Assembly: GCF_039535785.1 (NCBI RefSeq) | Contig: NZ_BAAAXV010000005.1 | Coordinates: forward strand, 992,001 to 1,056,000 | DNA length: 64,000 bases | DNA from: Nonomuraea helvata | Lineage (GTDB): Bacteria > Actinomycetota > Actinomycetes > Streptosporangiales > Streptosporangiaceae | Reading direction: 5' to 3' | The notes under the pieces: generated by a model | What the model was told of the DNA's origin: nothing | Database searches by the model: none | The model's input: only the letters and a program-made list of their open reading frames with translations | Made by a program: the position numbers and the translations under genes | In this document: piece after piece, positions 8,413 through 15,190 of the stretch | Numbering within the stretch: the stretch's first letter is position 1 | Layout: the number at the start of each line of letters is the position of its first letter

Positions 8413-9489
8413 TCAGACCGGGATGACGCGGGGCAGCCGAGGGGAGGCGAACCAGTTGGACTTGTGCGTGCGCAGCAGCGCCTCACCGTCGCGCTCCCAG
8501 GAGAAGTCCTTCTTCTTGAGCAGGCGGCGGAAGACCTCGCCGGCCTTGCCGGGGTCTTGCGCGGCCAGGCGGCGCAGCGGCACGGGGGTGACGTCCTGGC
8601 CGCGCAGATAGCCGGTCACCACATCGCGATAGCGCTGACGGATGATCAGTGCGGGGTTGGCAAAGGCCTCCTGCGCCACGTCAAAGTTCACATAGAAGCC
8701 GAGGCCGTCTTCTTCGTCGAAGATGAGGGCGACCTTGTCATCGGGCGCGAAGGGGAAGTCGGGCAGGTCGGGTTCGGTCCAGGGGCCGCCCTTGTTTCCG
8801 GCTCGCTCGTAGTCGTGCCGGTAGAACGCGATCATCGTCTGCTTCACCTCGTTGCCGGGGACGACGACCAGGTCGCTTCCGTACAGGTCGATGAAGGAGT
8901 CCCGCTGCTCGGCCTGAAGCCTGCGGGCCTGCTCCAGCTTGTCGGGGTTGCGGAAGACCATCTTGGGGTTCTTCATCTGCAGTTGCCGCACCCCGGCCAG
9001 CACGGCAGGCGCGTCTTCGGGCGGGAAACCCATGGACGCCCCGCTGATCATCCAGTCGTCGCCGACCGGAACGATCCCGCCGACCATCACCGCGCCCGGG
9101 GCGAGCAGATGCGTGATGCCTTCGGCACCCATGTTGGAACGGATCCGGTAGGTGAGTTCATCGACGTGATTGAACGCGACGATCCCGTCATCCCCGTACG
9201 GCTGTTTGCTTTCGAAGATCCCTTGTACGTGGTCCGACCAGCCCAGCAGCAGCGCGCGATCGGTGCCGGAGAACGTCTCGGCGAAGAGTTGGAGGACGGT
9301 CTGCCCAGATTCCAGAGGCTCGGTGTAGATGAACGACTCCACCGCCGCAGAGAAAACCGCCTCGTCGTTGACCACGCCGCCGGGGAACGCGTCGAGGATC
9401 GCCTCGGAGACCGCCCTGCCGAACCGGGGCGACATGGCGAACTCCATCAACTCGCCCTTGAGGTCCCCGGCCCGCTCCATCAGATCCAT
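8413..9489 (-). CDS. Protein of unknown function, 358 aa
   Basis: I do not recognise the family. The ATG at 9489 has a consensus AGGAGG 6-7 nt upstream, and the codon bias fits the strand, so the gene is real. The protein looks soluble and globular, with no signal peptide or membrane segment. The N-terminal third is helical (ERAGDLKGELMEFA). The middle has hydrophobic strands (GAVMVGGIVPVGDDWMISG), then YGSDLVVVPGNEV. The C-terminal third ends in a basic segment (RRLLKKKDFSW). It is convergent with the fic gene, 35 bp apart, and lies in the accessory stretch next to a tRNA gene. Confidence 0.6.
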   Translation of the reverse strand: MDLMERAGDLKGELMEFAMSPRFGRAVSEAILDAFPGGVVNDEAVFSAAVESFIYTEPLESGQTVLQLFAETFSGTDRALLLGWSDHVQGIFESKQPYGDDGIVAFNHVDELTYRIRSNMGAEGITHLLAPGAVMVGGIVPVGDDWMISGASMGFPPEDAPAVLAGVRQLQMKNPKMVFRNPDKLEQARRLQAEQRDSFIDLYGSDLVVVPGNEVKQTMIAFYRHDYERAGNKGGPWTEPDLPDFPFAPDDKVALIFDEEDGLGFYVNFDVAQEAFANPALIIRQRYRDVVTGYLRGQDVTPVPLRRLAAQDPGKAGEVFRRLLKKKDFSWERDGEALLRTHKSNWFASPRLPRVIPV

Positions 9490-9832
9490 AACGCCTCCTG
9501 GGCCTTCCGACACCCGTCCCACGATATCGAGCGGAAGATGACGACCGGACCACAGTCAGTGATAGCACTGGAGGTGCGGACGCCAAGGACACCGTACTCG
9601 TCCTGCCGGTTCGCCGCAGGTGAAGGTTGACTCCAGCCGGTCCCGACGCCATGCCGACCTGTACGCGAGCAGAGCAGCGACTGGCCCAGGAGCACGACCT
9701 CGATGACCGGTATCGCAAGGAGCGGTATCCCGACCACGAGGAACTGAGCGTAAAACCCCGGCCGAGATGATCAAAGTCACACGATGTGACGAGACCAGAA
9801 CGTCCGTCGCTTATCGCGCACAGGCTGAATGT
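9490..9832. other. 343-bp intergenic stretch with one possible 39-aa ORF and a dyad
   Basis: No convincing gene. A plus-strand ATG ORF at 9651-9770 encodes a very charged 39-residue peptide (AEQRLAQEHDLDDRYRKERY) but has no ribosome binding site, so it may be a remnant. A 6-bp inverted repeat, GTCACA-CGA-TGTGAC, lies at 9776-9790. A minus-strand ORF here looks like a chance reading frame. Confidence 0.4.
9776..9790. promoter_or_regulatory. CACA-N3-TGTG dyad, putative regulator site
   Basis: GTCACA-CGA-TGTGAC is a perfect 6-bp inverted repeat. Its core CACA-N3-TGTG is the same as that of the dyad at 10443-10457, on the other side of the two small genes that follow the XRE regulator. Shared spacing and core suggest a common DNA-binding protein. 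Confidence 0.35.
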
Positions 9833-10054
9833 CTACGCTGCACCACGAAGACGCTTTGGCTGCTTCTTCGCCTCCAGCCTGGACTCGGACTCCAGGTTGG
9901 AGGCCAGCTCATCCAACGTCTCCCCGCAACGGACGTTGGACAGCGCGTTCTCTTGGGGAACCAGGATTTTACGCATGGCCACCCAGCCTCCGGCCATGTC
10001 GTTGATCTGCCACCCCGGATATCTGTTGCTCAGCTCTCGCCAGGTCACGGTCAC
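9833..10054 (-). CDS. Small protein of unknown function, 73 aa
   Basis: The GTG at 10054 overlaps the stop of the upstream gene by 4 bp (GTGA), which fixes the start. It gives VTVTWRELSNRYPGWQIND ... ending in basic KKQPKRLRGAA. It has the look of the short conserved genes that follow XRE regulators in actinomycetes: a W-rich segment (YPGWQI, GGWVAMRK), then a helix. No signal peptide or membrane segment. The function is unknown. It is the last gene of a three-gene minus-strand set behind the XRE regulator. Confidence 0.6.
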   Translation of the reverse strand: MTVTWRELSNRYPGWQINDMAGGWVAMRKILVPQENALSNVRCGETLDELASNLESESRLEAKKQPKRLRGAA

Positions 10055-10407
10055 GGCTGCGCTCCCGCGATCATCGTTGAGAGCGGGTGAGACGCCCGCA
10101 GTTGGACGTAGCGGAGGGCGATCCGGCGGGCGGCCCGAGCAGGGTCGGCGGAAGGGTGCCAGGCATAGATGACCCGTTGCCGTCTCGGGTCCCAGCCTGT
10201 ACGCCACCAGAACCGCCCGCCGTCGCACCAGACGACCAATCCGACCCAGACCGACAGCAGCGCCAGGCCGTAGCCGTCGTGGATGTCTGACGCGATCTCC
10301 AGACGGCCCAGCTCACCCTGGAGTTGTACGGCCGTATTCAGCACGTCATCTTGCCCGTCGGCGTCTTCGGAGTCGAGACCGACATCGGCGAGGGTGCTTT
10401 CTTGCAT
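10051..10407 (-). CDS. Small protein of unknown function, 118 aa
   Basis: The ATG at 10407 begins MQESTLADVGLDSED. A GTG 42 bp upstream is an in-frame alternative, and neither has a good ribosome binding site. The central part is hydrophobic and aromatic (GLALLSVWVGLVVWCDGGRF, then WWRTGWD and VIYAWHP). This is followed by an Arg-rich helix (ARAARRIALRYVQLRA). It may be a peripheral or single-span protein, but the hydrophobic run is short for a membrane helix. It lies directly behind the XRE regulator and is coupled to the following small gene by a 4-bp overlap. Function unknown. Confidence 0.6.
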   Translation of the reverse strand: MQESTLADVGLDSEDADGQDDVLNTAVQLQGELGRLEIASDIHDGYGLALLSVWVGLVVWCDGGRFWWRTGWDPRRQRVIYAWHPSADPARAARRIALRYVQLRASHPLSTMIAGAQP

Positions 10408-10442
10408 GTCATCGAAGCTAGGGATGACTCCGGCGCGAAAAA

Positions 10443-10457
10443 CGCACACTCTGTGCG
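10443..10457. promoter_or_regulatory. CGCACA-CTC-TGTGCG dyad between XRE gene and small genes
   Basis: A perfect 6-bp inverted repeat with a 3-bp spacer sits in the 66-bp gap between the XRE gene's stop and the next start. Its core CACA-N3-TGTG recurs at 9776-9790. It is a plausible operator for the XRE regulator acting on the two small genes. Confidence 0.4.
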
Positions 10458-10473
10458 ACTTGCTTGCCTGAAC

Positions 10474-11703
10474 CTACGTCGTCGTTTGGATACGCCGCGC
10501 CAGCGATCGCAATGGCTCTGGAATGCGTGTGTGCGCCCGCATAAGTCCGGTAACCGTTTCGCGAGCCATCGGGTGATATGCCGTGTGTTGCGGTGAAAGC
10601 CGGTCGGCGCGCCTCAGAGAATCTAGGGCACGGTCCGGCTTTCCCGCCATGAGCTGCACGCGAGCCAGATCGATGTAGTGGTGAGAGGAACGCTCTGGAG
10701 AAAGAGTGGAAGGCGGCGCGAATCCTTCGTTACGCCGCAACGCCTCATCGGGATCTTCCAGTTCGATGGCGGCCGCTATCTCGTGAATGCGCACGTTGCT
10801 CGGACCGAAGGAAAGGCCGTAGTGGTTGGTGTCACGTCCAATGCGTGAGGCGTATTCCTGGGCCAGGGCCAGGTGTTCCCAGGCATCCGCTCTGCGTGGA
10901 TACATGCGGGCGGCCAGGATGGCGGACCGCAGATGCATAGAGCCCGCTATGGCCAGTCCCGGTTCGCCGTCTGAGATCAACGTGTCGAATGCCCGATGAG
11001 CGCGATCGAGGAAGGTGAGACCGGCACGGTAGGCCGCCGAGGCGAAGAACACCTGAGCACGTTCTTCGGCGGCGTAGGCGAGCAGTTGCGGATCGTCGGT
11101 CTCGCGTGCCGCCTGTGTCGCCCGGTCCACGGCAACCGACGTCAGATCGACGTAGCCCAGCCGATAGGCGACGGACTTGGCCGCCACGAAGGCGTGCAAC
11201 AGCATCTCGGCTACGGTCCGGCGTTCCGCGCCCTCACTGCCGTGCAGGACGAAGGCCAGTTCTTCGATCAGCCCCGGCAGTCGCTTACCGAGTTCCACGT
11301 AGTCGATCCTGTCGAGGAGGGCGGCGACCGTGCGCACGTCTTGTCGTAGCGCGCCCAAGCCTCTCGGCTCAGCCTCCGGTTCAGGCGGTACGTCCCAGTA
11401 GTTGAGGGCGACGCGAATGGCCGCAATGCTGGCGTGCACGCGGTCGGCCCGACCGGTGGACCCCCGGTAGGGCTGCCCGGTCAGTTCGGTGACGTCAACG
11501 TGCAACGCCCTGGCCACGGCCGCGATGAACCAGGGCGTCGCGGGCTTGCTGCCCCGCTCGACTTGCGACACCAGACTCTTGGAGCAGGGAACGATCATGG
11601 CCAGCCCGTCCTGTGTCAATCCGGCGAGCTTTCGGGCTTCGGCGATGCGAGGGCCTATGCCCCCTTGATCCATGATCAAGATGTTTGTGCCGACGGGGCT
11701 CAT
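10474..11703 (-). CDS. XRE-family regulator with TPR-like C-terminal region
   Basis: This 409-residue protein has an N-terminal helix-turn-helix (IAEARKLAGLTQDGLAMIV ... SKSLVSQVERGSKPATP). The long helical C-terminal part resembles tetratricopeptide repeats (for example DPQLLAYAAEERAQVFFASA, GKPDRALDSLRRADRLSP). This architecture is common in actinomycetes, where the TPR part is thought to bind a peptide or protein partner. The ATG at 11703 with a GGAAGG element is used. A GTG at 11712 and an ATG at 11673 are alternatives. Two small genes follow on the same strand and are its likely targets or partners. Confidence 0.85.
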   Translation of the reverse strand: MSPVGTNILIMDQGGIGPRIAEARKLAGLTQDGLAMIVPCSKSLVSQVERGSKPATPWFIAAVARALHVDVTELTGQPYRGSTGRADRVHASIAAIRVALNYWDVPPEPEAEPRGLGALRQDVRTVAALLDRIDYVELGKRLPGLIEELAFVLHGSEGAERRTVAEMLLHAFVAAKSVAYRLGYVDLTSVAVDRATQAARETDDPQLLAYAAEERAQVFFASAAYRAGLTFLDRAHRAFDTLISDGEPGLAIAGSMHLRSAILAARMYPRRADAWEHLALAQEYASRIGRDTNHYGLSFGPSNVRIHEIAAAIELEDPDEALRRNEGFAPPSTLSPERSSHHYIDLARVQLMAGKPDRALDSLRRADRLSPQHTAYHPMARETVTGLMRAHTRIPEPLRSLARRIQTTT

Positions 11704-11746
11704 GGGTGTCACCCTTCCCGAGGTCCGGCTGCCTTTGCTCTACATG

Positions 11747-13056
11747 TCAGAGTAGGTGGTACGGCCGGGAGTCAGTGAGGCGAAGGCGCGATCGCTCCTG
11801 AGTGGCGTCCGCCGGGCGAAGCTGCCCCTGCCGATGGAGCTCCGGCAGAGGTCCGGGAGCCTTCTGGGAGGTCACGTACTTCTTGGTGTGCTCCTCCAGT
11901 TCGCCGATCACACTTGCACCTTGGCGCATCTCGACGATCCGCAGATGTTCGGTCCTGACGTCCTCACTATCCAGCAGATCCGAACTCTGCGTCGTGGCGA
12001 TGACCTGCGTGTTGCCAGAGGCTGCGTGCATGGCGCCCAACAGCGCATTCACATGCGCAGGATGGATCGCGATCTCGGGATTCTCGATGGAGACCAGAGT
12101 GATGCTGCCATCAAGGGTGCCCGGCTGGAACAGCGCAGCCAGCACTCCAGCCGCCCGCAGCGCGCCGTCGGAAAGTTCCTGGCGGCGGAACACATTCACC
12201 TGCGGTTCGCCCTCCGCACCAGCGGGCGTACCTGCCGCCTGCCAGAAGCCTAGAACGGGATCTCCACTCCAGAATCGTCCCTGAACCGCGGAGAACTCGC
12301 CCTCCCTCCGCTCATCGATCCCAAGGCATTGGGGGATGGTGGCGCGTATGTAGGCGTCGAAATCCTCCTTCACCTGAGGAGCATCCTCCGCCAGCGCCCC
12401 AAGGACATGCCCTAGATGCTCCCCACTCGGCCCAAGCACCGAGTGGCGCTCGGTGTCGTCGTCGATGCCGCGAAGCAATTCCGTCGCGAAATCGTAGAAG
12501 CGCATGCGAAGGAGCGCCATTCCACTGCGGGGAGCGGGGTATCGAAGGCGGCAGTAGCCAGGAGCAGCCGGTCACGAGCCTGATATCCGGCTTGTCCCTC
12601 CGCGTGGACCGGCTCGCTGCCGCTGAGTCCATGAAGCGTGGCGCGGAACCACTTGGTTATGCCTCCGGGGAGCACAACCTCGCATTCCTCTCGGATCACG
12701 GCCGGGGCAGTTGACTTCCCTCCGCGCCTGCCGATCTCCAGGCCGTAGGTCACGGGAAGCAGCTGTCCTTCAGCGATCCGAAGATGCAACTCGAGGTCAA
12801 TCGAGAACGAGTCGGCACGCACGCCGGCTTCGGAAGCGTGACACAACACACGATCAAGACCACCCCGCGATGCCAGAGCCTTGCCCGGTGAACTGTCCAA
12901 CGCGTCAGCCACGAACCGCAGTGCGTCCAGGAAGTTCGACTTTCCGGCAGCGTTGAATCCGGCCAGGATCGTGAGCGGCCCCAACTGCACATCACAGTTG
13001 GCCATCGAGCGGAATCCCCTCACACGAACGCGTGAGACGAACGGCGTGCTACTCAT
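11747..13056 (-). pseudogene. AAA family ATPase (RecF/OLD-like), disrupted by a frameshift
   Basis: The reading frame from 13056 gives an N-terminal ATPase half: VRVRGFRSMANCDVQLGPL, Walker A in AGFNAAGKSNFLDALRFV. It loses homology after PLPAVEW near 12520. The other half continues in a second frame from about 12520 to 11747. It contains RRQELSDGALRAAGVLAAL (signature-like), SIENPEIAIHP (Walker B-like) and VIATTQSSDLLDS. The two halves overlap in different frames, as expected from loss of one base (or gain of two). The intact form would be about 435 residues, an SMC-like ATPase of the kind often found in defence or plasmid modules. It is scored as a pseudogene unless the base is a sequencing error. 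Confidence 0.8.
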
Positions 13057-13113
13057 GGCACATCAAATCCCTCCGCCACCAGGCAGGATCGTCTCGAAGG
13101 CCGAGATGTCGGC

Positions 13114-13278
13114 TCAGGCCTTCTTGACCACGCTCGACTTGAGCTGCATGGAACCGAACCCGTCGATCTTGCAGTCGATGTCGTGCCCATCCACGCCGGC
13201 GACGAGACGGATGTTGCGAACCTTGGTGCCTGCCTTGATCCCGGCCGGACTGCCCTTGACCTTGTCCCGGCACTTGAA
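13114..13278 (-). pseudogene. 3' remnant of yjdM/phnA-type gene (zinc-ribbon protein C-terminal domain)
   Basis: Fifty-four codons in frame to a TGA at 13114-13116 encode the whole C-terminal domain of the YjdM/PhnA family: KVKGSPAGIKAGTKVRNIRL, then DHDIDCKIDGFG-type sequence (GHDIDCKIDGFGSM) and QLKSSVVKKA. The codon just before this stretch (13279-13281) is a stop. The N-terminal zinc ribbon (CPxC) is absent, so the gene is truncated. The family is an alkylphosphonate-operon-associated protein of unknown function. Together with the adjacent broken ATPase it marks a decaying region. Confidence 0.75.
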
Positions 13279-13300
13279 TCAGCCGTGATCGATCGAGAGA

Positions 13301-13687
13301 TCAGCAGAGGTCGACGTTGATGTACTTGCGGGCCACCTTGTAGATCTTCTCGTCCGTGGTAACCAGAGTGCAGTCCAGCGCTTCTGCCAGAGCGACGTAG
13401 GTGGCGTCGTACCCGTTGAAGTTGGCTCGCAGGTCCCAGGCACGATCGGCGGTCACGTCGTCGGCGTGACGGATGAAGGGTAGGCCCTCCTTGACAATCC
13501 GGGCTCCCTCGGCGCGGGCCTCGCTGAGCTTCCCGCCAAGAAGCAGCCCGCGGATGGCGTTGCGGAACTCGTAGTCGAGCAGGTAAGGGATGTGGAGCCG
13601 GTTCTCGGCGATGCGTGCGAGCAGATCGTCCGCGGGAGCGTCGCCGGCCAGGGCCTCGACGAGCGCCGAGCTGTCGATGACGATCAC
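13301..13687 (-). CDS. vapC: PIN-domain toxin (VapC-like ribonuclease)
   Basis: A 128-residue PIN domain with the four expected acidic residues: D5 (VIDSS), E40 (LDYEFRN), D94 (GYDATYVALAE) and D112 (VTTDEK). These bind Mg2+/Mn2+ for endoribonuclease activity. The ATG overlaps the stop of the upstream antitoxin gene by 4 bp, the standard vapBC arrangement. The protein would cleave RNA, typically tRNA or rRNA, when its antitoxin is degraded. All catalytic residues are present, so the toxin looks intact although it sits beside two pseudogenes. Confidence 0.92.
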   Translation of the reverse strand: MIVIDSSALVEALAGDAPADDLLARIAENRLHIPYLLDYEFRNAIRGLLLGGKLSEARAEGARIVKEGLPFIRHADDVTADRAWDLRANFNGYDATYVALAEALDCTLVTTDEKIYKVARKYINVDLC

Positions 13688-13920
13688 GACTCGCGGATCT
13701 TCCGTATTTCGGTTACGACGTCGTCGTGGCTCGCCCCGCCGCCGAGCGACCGGAGAGCCTCCAGCCGCTCTCTGATCGTGTCCGGGGCAGGGGCGGCGGC
13801 GACCTCGGTAAGAATGTCGGCCACATACGCGGACAGCGACATGCGCTTACGCGCGGCCCGCGCTTTCAGCTCGGCGACCACTTCCGGGTCCAGCCCTCTG
13901 ACCTGCAAGGTGGCATCCAT
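13684..13920 (-). CDS. vapB: VapB/FitA-type ribbon-helix-helix antitoxin
   Basis: The ATG at 13920 begins MDATLQVRGLDPEVVAELK. The first about 45 residues match a ribbon-helix-helix DNA-binding fold (strand TLQVRGL, helices EVVAELKARAARK and SLSAYVADILTEV). The remaining tail should wrap the VapC toxin. An upstream in-frame ATG at 13956 would add 12 residues. It is rejected because a -10-like TATGCT lies 6 nt before 13920, implying leaderless transcription from there. It is co-transcribed with the toxin via an ATGA overlap and should autoregulate through the inverted repeat in the promoter. Confidence 0.88.
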   Translation of the reverse strand: MDATLQVRGLDPEVVAELKARAARKRMSLSAYVADILTEVAAAPAPDTIRERLEALRSLGGGASHDDVVTEIRKIRES

Positions 13921-13926
13921 GGTGCA

Positions 13927-13945
13927 AGCATAATGCTTTTTATGC
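13927..13945 (-). promoter_or_regulatory. vapBC promoter and operator
   Basis: On the minus strand a -10-like TATGCT (13932-13927) ends 6 nt before the vapB ATG. Overlapping it is a perfect inverted repeat GCATAA-N6-TTATGC (13928-13945). The placement suggests a leaderless mRNA and repression by the VapBC complex. The -35 is weak (TGGATC). Confidence 0.5.
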
Positions 13946-13982
13946 ATGTGATCCATGCAGGCTGCCGCTCAGAAGGAATCGC

Positions 13983-14969
13983 TCAGCGGTCCCAGGCCAG
14001 CAAGACCGGATCCTTCGGAACGTCGCCGGCAACCAGGCGTTCCAGCAGGCGTGGGAGATCGACAGGGAGGACCGGTTCAGTGGCGGAGCGCAGCTCGTCC
14101 AGGGTCCACCAGTGGAAGCAGTCGAGCCGGGACCGTTCGAACTCCTCCATGCCCGAGATGTCGACCTTCAACGTGGGCACGCGGTGGAAGAAGAAGTGGT
14201 GCTCCGATCTCATCAGGAGTCCGTCGTTACGGACCCAGACCCCGGCGTTGAGCGCGACCACCGGGCCGAGATCGCCGGGCTCGAGGTGATGACCGATCTC
14301 TTCCCGCAGTTCCCTGGCCGCGGCGGTCTCCGGTGTCTCGCCCGGCTCCAGCCGACCACCGGGCGTGAACCAGGCCAGGTGGTCGTTCGCCAGTCGCGGC
14401 GCCCGGTAGAGCAGCACCCGATTCTCGTCGTCCACGACAATCACGCGCGCGGCGGTGAAGGCCACCGGGGCGGGATGATGCCAGGGGATGACGTACGGCT
14501 GCGCGGGAAGGACGCCCTTGAGCAGCGGCTCCAGCAGCTCGGGCAGGTTGCGCGGGATCATCGTGTCGGTCGTGGCGCGCAGTTCGTCAAGGGTCCACCA
14601 CCGGTAGGCGGCCAGCCGGGAGCGTTCGGGTCCCTCCATCGCCGACAGGTCCACGGTCACGGTCTGGGTGCGGAGCAGGAAGTAGTGGTCGGTCGTGTAG
14701 TAGAGGGTGTCGTCGGAGTGGATCCAGTAGCCCTCGCTGACGGCGACGACAGGCTCCAACGCCTCCGGTCCGACCTGCAGGCCGGTCTCCTCCCATAGTT
14801 CTCGAGCGGCGGCGACGACCACGCTCTCGCCCGCGTGGACTCCGCCGCCTGGGGCGAACCAGGCCACATCAGGGTTCTTGGTCGGCCCCTGGCCTTGGAA
14901 GAGCAGGATCCGGTCATCGCTGTCGACGAGGAGGATGCGGGCGGTGGGGCGCATGATCGGCTCGGGCAC
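13983..14969 (-). CDS. Tandem double-Nudix hydrolase
   Basis: A 328-residue protein made of two consecutive Nudix domains. Box 1 is GGGVHAGE followed by the RELWEETGL helix. Box 2 is GGRLEPGE followed by RELREEIGH. Both satisfy Gx5Ex7REUxEExGU, so both sites could bind metal and hydrolyse a nucleoside-diphosphate-linked compound. The halves are alike beyond the box (both end in FERSR/PERSR ... WWTLDELR), showing an internal duplication. The start is GTG at 14969; an ATG at 14954 is possible. It follows the toxin-antitoxin locus and lies just beyond a tRNA gene terminator. The substrate is unknown. Confidence 0.88.
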   Translation of the reverse strand: MPEPIMRPTARILLVDSDDRILLFQGQGPTKNPDVAWFAPGGGVHAGESVVVAAARELWEETGLQVGPEALEPVVAVSEGYWIHSDDTLYYTTDHYFLLRTQTVTVDLSAMEGPERSRLAAYRWWTLDELRATTDTMIPRNLPELLEPLLKGVLPAQPYVIPWHHPAPVAFTAARVIVVDDENRVLLYRAPRLANDHLAWFTPGGRLEPGETPETAAARELREEIGHHLEPGDLGPVVALNAGVWVRNDGLLMRSEHHFFFHRVPTLKVDISGMEEFERSRLDCFHWWTLDELRSATEPVLPVDLPRLLERLVAGDVPKDPVLLAWDR

Positions 14970-15032
14970 AACGATGACCCTACGTCCATGCCCAGAGCGT
15001 GCCCACCCGCTGCCAAGAATCCGCGCAACGAA

Positions 15033-15069
15033 GAAAACCCCAGCTCAGAAATGCAGAGCTGGGGTTTTC
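15033..15069 (-). terminator. Strong rho-independent terminator downstream of tRNA-Lys
   Basis: A perfect 14-bp inverted repeat (15033-15046 and 15056-15069) with a 9-nt loop, flanked by A4 and T4 runs. It therefore ends in U's on either strand. It follows the tRNA on the minus strand and could also stop plus-strand read-through. Confidence 0.85.
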
Positions 15070-15075
15070 TCGAGG

Positions 15076-15149
15076 TGCGCCGCCAGGGACTCGAACCCCG
15101 GACCCGCTGATTAAGAGTCAGCTGCTCTAACCAACTGAGCTAGCGGCGC
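15076..15149 (-). tRNA. tRNA-Lys (CUU)
   Basis: A 74-nt cloverleaf on the minus strand: 7-bp acceptor GCGCCGC/GCGGCGC, D-arm GCTC...GAGC, anticodon stem GCTGA/TCAGC with loop CTCTTAA (anticodon CTT), T-arm CGGGG-TTCGAGT-CCCTG, discriminator A. The 3' CCA is not fully encoded (CC then T). The 3' end faces the accessory stretch at lower coordinates. Confidence 0.97.
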
Positions 15150-15190
15150 AACAGATGTAACTGTATCAGCCGCCGAGCACTGCCCGCACA

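Noticed and set aside
9556..9780. Minus-strand small ORF
   Set aside because: No ribosome site, compositionally like a chance frame, and it ends without any recognisable domain.
12490..12540. Programmed -1 frameshift in the AAA ATPase
   Set aside because: No X-XXY-YYZ slippery heptamer or following pseudoknot is visible; a simple indel explains it.
13049..13273. Minus-strand ORF with Gln/Arg-rich translation
   Set aside because: It is an out-of-frame shadow of the yjdM/phnA remnant, which is in the neighbouring frame.
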